Source: Achromobacter pestifer (GTDB taxonomy: Bacteria > Pseudomonadota > Gammaproteobacteria > Burkholderiales > Burkholderiaceae_B). Taken from it: a stretch of DNA of 64,000 bases. Shown in pieces: positions 26,645-35,668 of this stretch (the stretch's first letter is position 1; every line of letters begins with the position of its first letter). Both the position numbers and the translations under genes were made by a program. The notes under the pieces are model-generated. The model saw only the letters and a list, made by a program, of their open reading frames with translations, made no database searches and was not told where the DNA came from. The DNA lies in the NCBI RefSeq assembly GCF_902859625.1, contig NZ_CADIJX010000010.1, positions 83,344-147,343 of the forward strand, written 5' to 3'.

Positions 26645-27481
26645 ATGAACGCGCCCATTGCCAACACCATTCCCCTGCGCGCCGTGCGCGCACCCAGTGA
26701 AAAATACCTGGACTACCTGCGCCGCGACCGCGCCCGCAAACGCAACATCCGCCTGACGCAAGCGCTGCTGATGGTGGTTTTCCTGTGCGCGTGGGAGATC
26801 CTGCCGCGCATGCACATCCTGAACCCGCTGCTGACCAGCTACCCCAGCGCGCTGTGGCCCACGTTCATCGAACTCTGGAACAACGGCCACCTGGGCAAGC
26901 ACATCATGACCACGCTGTCGGCGACACTGGTCGGCTTCACGCTCAGCATGGCGATCGGCATCGTGGTGGCTGCCGCGCTCTGGTGGTCTGACTTTCTGTA
27001 CAAGGTGCTGGACCCTTTCCTGGTGGTGGCCAACGCCATGCCCAAGATCGCCTTCGTGCCGATCTTCTACCTGTGGCTGGGCTCGGATTACGCCGTGTAC
27101 GGCATGGCCGTCGCCATTGCGGTGTTCGTCACGATCATGGTGGTGTACGCGGGCTTTCGCGGCATCGACATGAACAAGGTGAAGCTGGCCCACACCTTCG
27201 GCGCCAACCGCTGGCAAGTGCTGACCAAGGTCGTGCTGCCCGGTAGCGTGCCCACGCTGATCGCGGCCGTGAAAATGAACATCGGCCTGGCGCTGGTGGG
27301 CGTCATCGTGGGTGAGTTCCAGTCGGCGGATTCGGGTCTTGGCTTTCTGATCATGAACGGCAGCCAGGTATTCAAGCTGAACATCGTCATGACCGCCATC
27401 GCCATGCTGGCACTGATCTCCAGCGTGATGTACCTGATCATCTACCGCGTTGAAGCCGCCGTGGCGCGGCGCTACGGATAA
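26645..27481 (+). CDS. ABC transporter permease (NitT/TauT type)
   Basis: A 278-residue inner-membrane permease with about six membrane helices. The EAA motif region is FGANRWQVLTKVVLPGSVPTLIAAVKM, near 188-214. The cytoplasmic N-terminus of about 35 residues is basic (YLRRDRARKRNIR). It begins four bases after the ATPase stop. A single permease gene suggests a homodimer in the importer. Confidence 0.94.
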   Translation: MNAPIANTIPLRAVRAPSEKYLDYLRRDRARKRNIRLTQALLMVVFLCAWEILPRMHILNPLLTSYPSALWPTFIELWNNGHLGKHIMTTLSATLVGFTLSMAIGIVVAAALWWSDFLYKVLDPFLVVANAMPKIAFVPIFYLWLGSDYAVYGMAVAIAVFVTIMVVYAGFRGIDMNKVKLAHTFGANRWQVLTKVVLPGSVPTLIAAVKMNIGLALVGVIVGEFQSADSGLGFLIMNGSQVFKLNIVMTAIAMLALISSVMYLIIYRVEAAVARRYG

Positions 27482-27490
27482 GGAAGAATC

Positions 27491-28183
27491 ATGGAATTTC
27501 CGCAATGGGTGAAGGATCGCGTCGTGGCCCGGCAGGGTTGCCTGCATCCTTATGACGAGCTGCCGGCCAGCCGCACGGCGGTTGTCGTGGTGGACATGCA
27601 GCAATACTTCACACTGCCCGGCTACCAGGGCGAATGCGCCCCCGCCCGCGAGATCATCGCGCCGGTGAACCGCCTGTGCGATGCCGTGCGCGCGGCAGGC
27701 GGCACCGTGGTCTGGGTGCAAACAGCCTCCGACAACGCCGACGCCTTCTGGTCGCATCATCATGGCGTGATGTTGACGCCCGAACGCAGCGCCCGCCGGC
27801 TGGAAACCCTGCGCCGTGACTCGCCGGGCTTTCTGCTGCACCCGGGCCTGCATGCGCACGACACGGACCTGCGCGTGGTCAAGCGTTTCTACAGCGCGAT
27901 GGCACCCGGCTCATCCGAGCTGGAGCCTTTGCTGCGAGGCTTGGGCGTGGATACCTTGCTGATCGCGGGCACCGTCACCAACGTGTGCTGCGAATCCACC
28001 GCACGCGACGCCATGATGCGGGACTTCCGCACGATCATGGTGGACGATGCGCTGGCCGCGGTGACGCCCGCCGAGCACGAGCATTCGCTGCACGGCTGGA
28101 TGTTGTTCTTCGGCGACGTCTTGTCGGTGGACGAAGCGACGGCGCGGCTGACGCCCGCGCAGGCGGCCAGGAAGACCGCCTGA
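27491..28183 (+). CDS. Isochorismatase-family cysteine hydrolase, operon partner of ABC importer
   Basis: A 230-residue cysteine hydrolase with the triad D35 (VVVVDMQQYF), K131 (VVKRFYSAM) and C166 (GTVTNVCCESTARDA). The TNVCxEST form is shared with enzymes acting on ureido or carbamoyl substrates such as biuret hydrolase and RutB, and with many uncharacterised hydrolases. It begins 9 bases after the permease, so the importer probably brings in its substrate, most likely a small nitrogen-rich amide. This is inference from context. No signal peptide is seen. Confidence 0.88.
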   Translation: MEFPQWVKDRVVARQGCLHPYDELPASRTAVVVVDMQQYFTLPGYQGECAPAREIIAPVNRLCDAVRAAGGTVVWVQTASDNADAFWSHHHGVMLTPERSARRLETLRRDSPGFLLHPGLHAHDTDLRVVKRFYSAMAPGSSELEPLLRGLGVDTLLIAGTVTNVCCESTARDAMMRDFRTIMVDDALAAVTPAEHEHSLHGWMLFFGDVLSVDEATARLTPAQAARKTA

Positions 28184-28192
28184 GCAGCCGCG

Positions 28193-30634
28193 TCAGTTCA
28201 GATCTAGCCAGACCCGGCGCATTGTCGGGTCTTCGGGATCGGCGTCATTGGTGAAGCCCAGGCTGGTCATCAGCGCCAGCATGGGCCGGTTCGTCGACAG
28301 CACCAGGCCATCGATGTATTCCAGCCCCTGCTCGCGCGCGGCGTCGATCAGTGCCGTCATCAACTGACGGCCCAGCCCGCGCCGCTGCCAATCGTCGCCG
28401 ATCACCAGCGCGTACTCGGCGCCACGCCCGTCGGGGTTGCGCAGGTAGTGCGCGAACCCCACGATGACCTCGCGCGGATGGCCGCGATTGGCGGGGTTGG
28501 GCACCTGCGTGGCCGCCACCAGCGCCAACTCGCGGTGGTAGTCCACCTGGGTGTAGCGCGACACCATGCGCGGTGTCAGTTCGCGCATCATGGACACGAA
28601 GCGCATGTAGCGCGAGCGTTCCGACAGCCCGCGGATGAACTCCTGCAAGGCCTCGCCGTCTTCGGGACGGATCGGGCGCAGCACCCACGGAATGCCGTCG
28701 CCAAAGCGGCGCACCTGTACCAGACGCGCTGGATACGGGTGGATGGCCATGTGCGGGTAGCCCGAGGTCTGCGGCGTTTCGCAACCCGGCGTTTCGGTCA
28801 GCATCAAGCGCATGCCCCCGGCACGCAAGTGCGTTTCACCCGCGTAGAGGGGATCAATGTCCAGGGTTTCGATGTCGGGCAATTCAGACACCATCTCGGA
28901 CACGAGCACCACCGCCTGTTGCAGCGATTCGGCGGCGATATGACCGATGCGCGGCGCCAGCACGCGGCGCCAGAGCCGGCTGCGTTCGATCAGTTGCCGG
29001 GCCAGGTAGCCGTTGAGCGGCGGCAGATCCATGCCCCTGTCGGACCCGGACAATACTGCATCCGGTCCACCGGCCCCGAAACGCACGACCGGGCCGAATT
29101 GCGGATCGCGCCGCACGCGGATCGCCATCGGACGGGATTCGGGTTCGACCGAGGCCACGTCCACCGGCATGTCGCGCAGCGGCACGTAGAACAGGCCCAG
29201 CAGGGTCCGGATTTCAGAGGTATTCAGTTCACGCCGGCAATCGGCGCGCACGCGCGCAATGATGTCGCGCGCCGCGGCCAGGTCCGGCACGTGACTGGGC
29301 GGCTCCTGCGGCTGCGTCTGCAACAGCAATTGCTGGTTGTAATGGTGCGACGCCAGCACGCCGAATGCGTCGGCGGCGGATTCGGGCGTACGGAAGGCGG
29401 ACGTGCCCGCGTCATCCAGCATGCGGCGCAAGGGACGCATGCCAGCATCGCCCATGAAGCAGGTGACGACCGGCTTCTTTGCCTTGGGCGCGATCAACGC
29501 CAGTTCCCGCGCAACCGCGGGCATGTCGGCCAGCGCGTCGGGCGCCAGCAGCACCAGCACGCCGTCCACGCCGGTGTCGTCCAGCACGGTTTCCAGGATG
29601 GCGCGGATGCGCTCTGGAGTCAGCGGCGTATAGGTGATGACAGGATTGGCGCTGGCCGCATCCGGCTCCAGCATGGCTTCCAGCGTGCGTCGCGTGGCGG
29701 GCGCCAGTTCGGCGCGCAGCACCGCGGCATCGGGGCCGATCAAGTCCATGGCCAGTTGGGGAGGCCCGCTGCCGTTGGAGATCAGCGCCACGCGCCGGCC
29801 CTTGGGACGCCGCGTGTAGCCCAGCACCTTCACCGCCGAGAACAGTTGCACGAAATAGCGAACGCGCACTGCGCCGGCGCGGCGCAGGGCGGCATCGAAG
29901 ATGGCATCCGCGCTGTCGGCATCGGATCGCCCCGCCTTCAGCACGATGACCGGCTTGACGCTGGCCGCGGCGCGCAAGGTGCTCATGAATTCGCGGGCCG
30001 GGCCCACGTCTTCCAGATACAGCACGATACTGTCGGTGCGCGGGTCGCTGGCCAGGTAGTCCAGCACCTTGGGCAGCCCCACCACCGCCTCGTCACCCAG
30101 CGACACCGCGATGGAAAATCCGATATGCACGTCTTCGGCCCAGTCCATCACGGCCGCCATGATCGAGCGCGATTGCGCCAGCAGCGCCACCCGGCCGGCA
30201 CGAGCCAGCACCGGATGCTGGCTGAAGTTCAGGCCGGCATGGGGACGCTGGGCGCCAAATGACCGCGGCCCCAGCAGTTCGCAACGGTTCTCTTCGGCCC
30301 AGGCCCGGCACAGGGCCAGCGTGCCGCGCGGGTACGGGTCGGGCAGTTCGTGCGGCAGCAGAATCACCGAGCGCGGCGCCAAGGGCGACAGGCGGCGCAG
30401 GGTTTCCGGCAGCACGGCGGGTGACACGCAAACCAGGGCCAGATCCGGCCGTTCACCTGGGGCCAGCCCTTGCAGGGCGGCGGGAAACTCGGGCGCGGCT
30501 CCGACTTCGCTGGTCACCACGGTGGTTTTCGCCTTCAGCGCGGGCGACAGGGAGCCCGCCGCCGGCAGCGGCCGGTCGGCAACGATCACCAGCGAACTGG
30601 GTTCAAACATCGGGGCAAGCGCGTGTCGCAACAT
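28193..30634 (-). CDS. Pat-like acyl-CoA synthetase (NDP-forming)/GNAT acetyltransferase fusion
   Basis: An 813-residue protein with an N-terminal CoA-binding plus CoA-ligase region (about 1-450), a short ATP-grasp-like segment (about 465-610) and a C-terminal GNAT acetyltransferase domain (about 640-813). The acetyl-CoA loop is DDWQRRGLGRQLM. Proteins of this build (Pat/PatZ) acetylate lysines of metabolic enzymes such as acetyl-CoA synthetase. The segment following KAGR (SDADSADAIFDAALRRAGA) lacks the SHTG histidine used by true NDP-forming synthetases, so the front part is likely a sensor rather than an enzyme. It is convergent with the ABC operon, with 9 bases between stops. Confidence 0.9.
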   Translation of the reverse strand: MLRHALAPMFEPSSLVIVADRPLPAAGSLSPALKAKTTVVTSEVGAAPEFPAALQGLAPGERPDLALVCVSPAVLPETLRRLSPLAPRSVILLPHELPDPYPRGTLALCRAWAEENRCELLGPRSFGAQRPHAGLNFSQHPVLARAGRVALLAQSRSIMAAVMDWAEDVHIGFSIAVSLGDEAVVGLPKVLDYLASDPRTDSIVLYLEDVGPAREFMSTLRAAASVKPVIVLKAGRSDADSADAIFDAALRRAGAVRVRYFVQLFSAVKVLGYTRRPKGRRVALISNGSGPPQLAMDLIGPDAAVLRAELAPATRRTLEAMLEPDAASANPVITYTPLTPERIRAILETVLDDTGVDGVLVLLAPDALADMPAVARELALIAPKAKKPVVTCFMGDAGMRPLRRMLDDAGTSAFRTPESAADAFGVLASHHYNQQLLLQTQPQEPPSHVPDLAAARDIIARVRADCRRELNTSEIRTLLGLFYVPLRDMPVDVASVEPESRPMAIRVRRDPQFGPVVRFGAGGPDAVLSGSDRGMDLPPLNGYLARQLIERSRLWRRVLAPRIGHIAAESLQQAVVLVSEMVSELPDIETLDIDPLYAGETHLRAGGMRLMLTETPGCETPQTSGYPHMAIHPYPARLVQVRRFGDGIPWVLRPIRPEDGEALQEFIRGLSERSRYMRFVSMMRELTPRMVSRYTQVDYHRELALVAATQVPNPANRGHPREVIVGFAHYLRNPDGRGAEYALVIGDDWQRRGLGRQLMTALIDAAREQGLEYIDGLVLSTNRPMLALMTSLGFTNDADPEDPTMRRVWLDLN

Positions 30635-30753
30635 AGGGGGTGTCGCCCTAATCTAAAATACCGTTCATCGTAACAAGACAACCTCGCCGTCCGCTTGATG
30701 TGGACCCTGCCTGACGCCGCTTTGTGGCGCCGCAGCCGCTATCATTGCCACCT

Positions 30754-32160
30754 ATGACTTCCAACGCCTCCTCCCCCATCCGTACCCGTTTCGCGCCTTC
30801 GCCCACGGGCTTCCTGCACTTGGGCGGCGCGCGCACCGCGCTGTTCTCCTGGGCCTTCGCGCGCCATCACCAAGGCACTTTCGTGTTGCGCATTGAAGAC
30901 ACGGACGTCGAACGCTCCACGCCGGAAGCGGTGCAGGCCATTCTGGACAGCATGGAATGGCTGGGCATGCAGCCCGATGAAGGCCCGTTCTACCAAATGC
31001 AGCGCATGGACCGTTACCGCGAAGTGGTCGCGCAGATGCTGGCCGCCGGCACCGTCTATCACTGCTACAGCTCGCCCGAGGAAGTGGAAGCCATGCGCGA
31101 GGCCGCCCGCGCCCGTGGCGACAAGCCGCGCTATGACGGCACCTGGCGCCCGGAACCCGGCAAGACGCTGCCCGCCATCCCCGAGGGCCGCAAGCCCGTC
31201 GTGCGCTTCAAGAATCCCCAGGAAGGCGCAACCTCCTGGAACGATATGGTCAAGGGCACGATCAGCTTCGACAACACCGAACTGGACGACCTGATCATCG
31301 CGCGCCCGGACGGCACGCCCACGTACAACTTCTGCGTGGTCGTCGACGATTGGGACATGGGCATCACCCACGTCCTGCGCGGCGATGACCACGTCAACAA
31401 CACCCCGCGTCAGATCAACATCCTGCGCGCGCTGGGCGCGGCACTGCCCGAATACGGCCACGTGCCGATGATCCTGGGCCCGGACGGCGAAAAGCTGTCC
31501 AAGCGCCATGGCGCGGTCAATGTCATGGAATATGACAACGACGGCTATCTGCCCGAGGCCATGATCAATTATCTGGCCCGCCTGGGCTGGAGCCACGGCG
31601 ACGACGAGCTTTTCTCGCGCGAACAGCTGGTTTCCTGGTTCGACACCAAGCACCTGTCGAAGTCGGCGTCGCAATGGGATCCGAAGAAGCTGAACTGGGT
31701 CAACGCCCACTACATCAAGCAGATGGACAACGCGGAACTGGCCGAGCGCGTGGCCCCGCGCGTGGCGAACCGTGGCGGTCATCCGGAAAAGATCGACCTG
31801 CCGGGCGTCGTGGGCTTGCTGAAAGACCGCGCTGAAACGCTGGAACAACTGGCCGATGGCGCCATGCTGTTCTGCGCTGAATTCAAGCCCGCCCCGGCTG
31901 AACTCATCGAGCAGCACCTGACCGCACCGGCACGCGAAGCACTGGCCGATTTTGCCCAACGCGCCGAAAGCACGGACTGGACCCGCGAGGCGTTGTCGGC
32001 CCTGATCAAGGCCGTGCTGGCTGATCGCGGCCTGAAAATGCCGCAACTGGCGATCCCGCTGCGCGTGGCCGTGACCGGCCAGACGCAGACGCCGGCGGTG
32101 GACGCCGTGCTGGCATTGCTGGGCAAGGAGACGGTGCTGAAGCGGTTGGCGGCGATTTAA
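30754..32160 (+). CDS. gltX: Glutamyl-tRNA synthetase
   Basis: A 468-residue class I aminoacyl-tRNA synthetase charging tRNA-Glu. The HIGH-equivalent is FLHLGGARTAL (HLGG at 22-25) and the KMSKS-equivalent is KLSKRHG, near 245-251. The C-terminal anticodon-binding domain is complete. The start at 30754 is preferred to the in-frame ATG 10 codons upstream, since similarity begins with TRFAPSPTGF shortly after. Its last 109 bases are repeated in decayed form 222 bases downstream. Confidence 0.97.
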   Translation: MTSNASSPIRTRFAPSPTGFLHLGGARTALFSWAFARHHQGTFVLRIEDTDVERSTPEAVQAILDSMEWLGMQPDEGPFYQMQRMDRYREVVAQMLAAGTVYHCYSSPEEVEAMREAARARGDKPRYDGTWRPEPGKTLPAIPEGRKPVVRFKNPQEGATSWNDMVKGTISFDNTELDDLIIARPDGTPTYNFCVVVDDWDMGITHVLRGDDHVNNTPRQINILRALGAALPEYGHVPMILGPDGEKLSKRHGAVNVMEYDNDGYLPEAMINYLARLGWSHGDDELFSREQLVSWFDTKHLSKSASQWDPKKLNWVNAHYIKQMDNAELAERVAPRVANRGGHPEKIDLPGVVGLLKDRAETLEQLADGAMLFCAEFKPAPAELIEQHLTAPAREALADFAQRAESTDWTREALSALIKAVLADRGLKMPQLAIPLRVAVTGQTQTPAVDAVLALLGKETVLKRLAAI

Positions 32161-32505
32161 GGCCAAGTACTGGGTGCGCGCATGGGTTGGGGTTGCGCGC
32201 ATGGGTTGCGCGCGCGGGAGGGTCGGGTTCTTGCCTGTGCATCCGCGCGCTACACCCATCCTACGGGGCCGAACGATACCGGTGCGCGTGACCGTGACTG
32301 GCCTGGCGCAGACGCTTGCGGTGGATGCGGTGCTGCATTGCTGGGCAAGGAAACGGTGCTGAAGCGGTTGGTGGCGATTTAAGGCCGATTCATGGGTGCG
32401 CGCATGGGTTGTGTGCGCGCGGGAGGTTCATGGGTTGCGCGCGCGGGAGGGTCGGGTTCTTGCCTGTGTATCCGCGCGCTACACCCATCCTACGGGGCCG
32501 AGGGT
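32052..32505 (+). repeat. Tandem duplication, period about 222 bp, spanning gltX 3' end and REP-like spacer
   Basis: Unit 1 starts at 32052 inside gltX and runs past its stop to about 32274. Unit 2 starts at 32275 and runs to about 32505. Shared blocks include GGCAAGG-A-ACGGTGCTGAAG in the coding part, and TCGGGTTCTTGCCTGTG plus CGCGCTACACCCATCCTACG in the spacer. Each unit carries REP-like ATGGGT...ACCCAT arms. Unit 2 has a small internal expansion in the spacer. Confidence 0.88.
32275..32382 (+). pseudogene. Decayed duplicate of the gltX 3' end
   Basis: This 108-base stretch aligns with the last 109 bases of gltX (32052-32160), by hand count with about 12 substitutions and one single-base deletion. 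It ends in the same GCGATTTAAGGCC context. The deletion breaks the reading frame and there is no start codon, so it is a non-coding remnant. Confidence 0.88.
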
Positions 32506-32629
32506 GCTTTTCGCACCGGCCCCTTCCTCCGCCGTCGTTCCGGCTGTTGGCGTTGGCGCCCTTTCCCCTCCGTCGTTCGTGCAGGTGGTGCTGACACTCA
32601 TGCTTCGCCGCATATGTGGTGCTGAGCTC
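32506..32629. other. Spacer between duplication and REP-like element
   Basis: A pyrimidine-rich stretch with clustered CCTTCC/CCGTCGTTC motifs and no gene that I can support. Confidence 0.4.
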
Positions 32630-32694
32630 GTAGGATGGGTGTAGCGCGAGACGAGCGCCGCTAGAACGTCCGCGACGAACGCGCGCAACCCATC
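32630..32694. repeat. REP-like element abutting the MFS gene stop codon
   Basis: GTAGGATGGGTGTAGCGCG on the left faces GCGCGCAACCCATC on the right. The right end overlaps the stop codon of the leftward MFS gene by two bases. The arms match those at 24.4 kb and 63.9 kb. Confidence 0.75.
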
Positions 32695-33889
32695 AGACCG
32701 CCGCCGTCACCCGCGCTTTCAGCGCCCGCGCAAAAAACGCGCCCAACAGCGGCAGCAATACCGCCGATCCGCCAAACAGCGCGGCCGCGCCGATTTCGTC
32801 CACCACCGCGCCCGCCAGGGCCACGCCAGCGGCTTGCCCCATGAACAGGCAGGACGCGAACCAGGCCACGGCCGTCCCGCGTGCCGACGGCACCATTTGC
32901 GTGGCATTGGTCTGCAACGTGGCATGAAGCAGGTAGTAGCCAAAGCCCGCCAAGACGCTGGCAAGCAGGCTCCACATCCAGACCGGCCCCAACAGGTAGG
33001 ACAGGAATGCCACGCTCAGCACCAGCCCGCCGGCAATCGCCAGGCCCCGTTCGCCCAGGCGTTTGAGGATGCGGCCGGCCACGACCGTATAGATCAGGCC
33101 GCCCACCGCATAGACCGCCACCAGCGCGCCGGCGGCCGTCAGTGAAATATCGAAGCGCTCGTGCAGATAGGATGGCGCGAACGCCAGCGCGCCGAACACC
33201 AACAACCCTTCCGCGAAGACCGTCGCCAGCACGATGCGGGCCCAAGGCGTGCCCAGCACCAGCCGCGCCTGCGCCACAAACCCCTGCTTGACCGCGCCTG
33301 CCTCCACCTGGCCAAAGCCCGACACGCGCTGGCGTCGCACTTCCAGATGCAGCAGGACGCCCACCGCCAGGTACCCGACGACCAACGCGGCGAAGGCCCA
33401 GCGCCAGCCGATGGTGTCCGCGAACAGGCCGCCGGCCAGCTGGCCGGCCGACATGCCCAGAATGGTGCCGGTCAGAAAGCGCGCCAGCGTCGCCTGCCGG
33501 CGTTCATACGGCACGTTGTCGCCGATCCAGGCCATCGACAGCGGAACGATGCCCGCCCCCGCCGCCCCCGACAGCGCGCGGCACAACACCAGCACATCCA
33601 GGGATTCGGCCATGACGGCGCCCGCGCTGCCCAGTGCGCAAGCCACGGTCGCGACGCTAACGACGCGGTACTTGCCGTAGCGGTCGCCGACGGGCCCAAA
33701 GAACATTTGCAGCACGCCATAGGCCACCGCGAACGCGGTCACGGCGCGCGCGGCCTGGCCGGTCGTCGTGCCGAATTCCGCCGCCAACTGCGGCAACATG
33801 GGATCACAAATGCGGAAGGCGCTGGCGCTGACAAAAGCGGCCAGGGCAAGCAGCGCGATGGCGCGTGCTTCGGAGGACATGGCGGGCAT
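32693..33889 (-). CDS. Major facilitator superfamily transporter
   Basis: A 398-residue inner-membrane transporter with about twelve hydrophobic helices. The conserved loop between helices 2 and 3 reads GPVGDRYGKYRVV, typical of drug:proton antiporters and arabinose-efflux-like carriers. A second Met three codons in (33880) could be the true start; neither has a good ribosome site. Substrate is unknown. The stop codon coincides with a REP-like element. Confidence 0.88.
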   Translation of the reverse strand: MPAMSSEARAIALLALAAFVSASAFRICDPMLPQLAAEFGTTTGQAARAVTAFAVAYGVLQMFFGPVGDRYGKYRVVSVATVACALGSAGAVMAESLDVLVLCRALSGAAGAGIVPLSMAWIGDNVPYERRQATLARFLTGTILGMSAGQLAGGLFADTIGWRWAFAALVVGYLAVGVLLHLEVRRQRVSGFGQVEAGAVKQGFVAQARLVLGTPWARIVLATVFAEGLLVFGALAFAPSYLHERFDISLTAAGALVAVYAVGGLIYTVVAGRILKRLGERGLAIAGGLVLSVAFLSYLLGPVWMWSLLASVLAGFGYYLLHATLQTNATQMVPSARGTAVAWFASCLFMGQAAGVALAGAVVDEIGAAALFGGSAVLLPLLGAFFARALKARVTAAV

Positions 33890-33987
33890 GGGGTACCGGC
33901 AGCAAGGCGAAAGTCGAAGCCCGCACCTTACCGCAGCCCAGCCATCTTGGCGCGACTGCCGGACGGAGTGTCCGCCCGGCGCAACGG

Positions 33988-34494
33988 TCAGTAAGGCAGG
34001 CGGTAGCCCGTCGGCATACGGCGCGCAGTCACGACTTGGCCGCCGGTCTTCAGTTCGCGCAGCGTCAGCTTGGCCTTCTCGACCTTTTCAACGCGGTAGC
34101 GATTCAGGTAGATCGGATCGTTGGCCTCGACCCATTCCCCGGCAGACTTGGTGGTCTGCATCGTGTAGATGCCGTCCGCCACCGTCCAGCAGCCGGTCTC
34201 GCGCAGGCCGGGACGCGCCTTGCGGCCAATCTTCAGCAGGGATTCAAAGGCCATCGTGCCATCGGCGGACAACACGATCAGCGATTGCAGATCGCCGCTG
34301 ACGTCGCGGGGCCGCGTATTCGATAACCAGGTGCCGATCATCGGATCTCCGCTTTGAGCGGGTACGCAAGCCACCGGCTTGGGCGGTTCTGCGGGTTGGG
34401 CCTCGGTGATGACGGCGGGCTTTCTGGCAACGCAACCGGCCAGGATCAAAACGGCGCAGGCGATGCCGGCCGAGCGCAAATACACACTGCTCAT
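33988..34494 (-). CDS. Putative lipoprotein of unknown function
   Basis: A 168-residue protein with a lipoprotein signal: hydrophobic stretch 9-19 and lipobox LAGC with the acylated cysteine at 21. Residue 22 is Val and not Asp, so outer-membrane sorting is likely. The mature part includes IGTWLSNTRPRDVSGDLQSLIVLSADGTMAFES, resembling a small beta-barrel lipocalin-like or META-like fold, but I do not recognise a family. It stands alone between an MFS gene and a LysR gene. Confidence 0.72.
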   Translation of the reverse strand: MSSVYLRSAGIACAVLILAGCVARKPAVITEAQPAEPPKPVACVPAQSGDPMIGTWLSNTRPRDVSGDLQSLIVLSADGTMAFESLLKIGRKARPGLRETGCWTVADGIYTMQTTKSAGEWVEANDPIYLNRYRVEKVEKAKLTLRELKTGGQVVTARRMPTGYRLPY

Positions 34495-34683
34495 GTCTTC
34501 CTCAACACGTCTGTCGACGCGCCGCGCCGATCACTCCGGCACGTCTCTCGCTCAGCAAACATCACGCACTCTAAAGAGGCGGCAGAGAAGAATCAACGAC
34601 GATCCGCGCGGTGTGCAATTGCGCAACAGTCGGCCGTGGAAAGCCCCCGGTTTAGCCTGAAAACCCGCACCAATGCGTTGGTT

Positions 34684-35583
34684 TCAAGCGACAGTGCGGC
34701 CGCCTCGAACGGCCTTCTCGCGCAGCATTTCTTCCATGCGCGCGGCAGCCGGCGACAAGCTGCGTCCCGCCAGCCGCGTGATCCCCAATTCCCGCTCGAT
34801 GCGCGGCCGTGACAGCGGCACGAATGCCAGCCCGGGCGAATCTGGCGGCACACCCAAGCGGGCCAGCACCGTCACGCCCACGCCGCGCTCCAACATCGCC
34901 AGCAGCGACATCATGTTGGACACGAACACCTGCCGGTCCAGCATGAAAGCGGCTTGCGGATAACCGGCAAGCTGCCGGTGCGCCACCGTGCCCACCAGCG
35001 GCAAACCGGCGATCTCGCGCCAGGTCACGGACTTGCGTCCGGCCAGCGGATGGCCGCGATGGCAGACCAGACCGAAGGCGTCACGCAGCAGCGGCTCGAA
35101 CGACAAGCGGCGGTCCTGCAACACTGGGCTGCACACCCCCAGTTCGACTTCACCCGCCAGCACCATGCGTTCGACGCCTTCGGAGTTGTCGTCGAACAGG
35201 CGTAGCGCCACCGCTGGATAGCGCTCGCGGTAGGTCGCCACCAACTCGGGCAGCCAGTGTGTGGCCACCGTGGCAACGGAGGCCATCGTCAAAGTGCCCG
35301 CGCCGTTGCTGGCCAGCCCCGACAGCGCGCCCGCCACGCGATCGTGGTGCTCGACGAGTTCGCGCGCCAGCGGTAGGCAGTCTTGCCCAAAGCGGGTCAG
35401 CGTATTGCGGTTGCCGCGTTCAAACAGCGGCTGTCCCAGGCGTTGCTCCATTTCACGGATGGACAGGGACAACGCCGGTTGCGAGCGAAAGGCGCGGGCG
35501 GCCGCCGCGCGAAAGCTGCGCAGTTCCGCCACCAACAGGAAGTGCCGGTAATGCGTGATGGACAGGTCGGGCAGGGATCGCAT
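34684..35583 (-). CDS. LysR family transcriptional regulator
   Basis: A 299-residue LysR-type regulator. The N-terminal winged helix-turn-helix (HFLLVAELRSFRAAAARAFRSQPALSLSIREMEQRLG) is followed by the linker helix and a two-lobed effector domain. It is divergent from an alpha/beta hydrolase gene across 85 bases containing repeats that fit LysR sites, so it probably controls the hydrolase and the Bug protein after it. The inducer is unknown. The 190 bases on its downstream side (34495-34683) show no gene. Confidence 0.92.
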   Translation of the reverse strand: MRSLPDLSITHYRHFLLVAELRSFRAAAARAFRSQPALSLSIREMEQRLGQPLFERGNRNTLTRFGQDCLPLARELVEHHDRVAGALSGLASNGAGTLTMASVATVATHWLPELVATYRERYPAVALRLFDDNSEGVERMVLAGEVELGVCSPVLQDRRLSFEPLLRDAFGLVCHRGHPLAGRKSVTWREIAGLPLVGTVAHRQLAGYPQAAFMLDRQVFVSNMMSLLAMLERGVGVTVLARLGVPPDSPGLAFVPLSRPRIERELGITRLAGRSLSPAAARMEEMLREKAVRGGRTVA

Positions 35584-35591
35584 AAAGCCAG

Positions 35592-35645
35592 ATGATTTGA
35601 AGAACTTATCGAATCATAGGAAAAATAAAGTTTTCTGATCATAGG
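35592..35645. promoter_or_regulatory. Candidate LysR operator region
   Basis: ATGATT-N14-AATCAT (35592-35617) forms an inverted repeat. The octamer ATCATAGG occurs twice as a direct repeat, at 35613-35620 and 35638-35645, 25 bases apart. All lie between the divergent LysR and hydrolase genes. Confidence 0.45.
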
Positions 35646-35668
35646 GGCACACTTAAGATGGCCGCAAG

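Noticed and set aside
26354..27859. A 501-codon frame antisense to the ABC permease
   Set aside because: It is a His/Gln/Arg-rich shadow frame with no recognisable domain, while the sense genes are coupled and carry complete motifs.
32161..32692. Small plus-strand frames of 62-92 codons in the gltX downstream region
   Set aside because: They lie within the duplicated REP-like DNA, have biased Arg/Cys/Trp composition and no ribosome sites.
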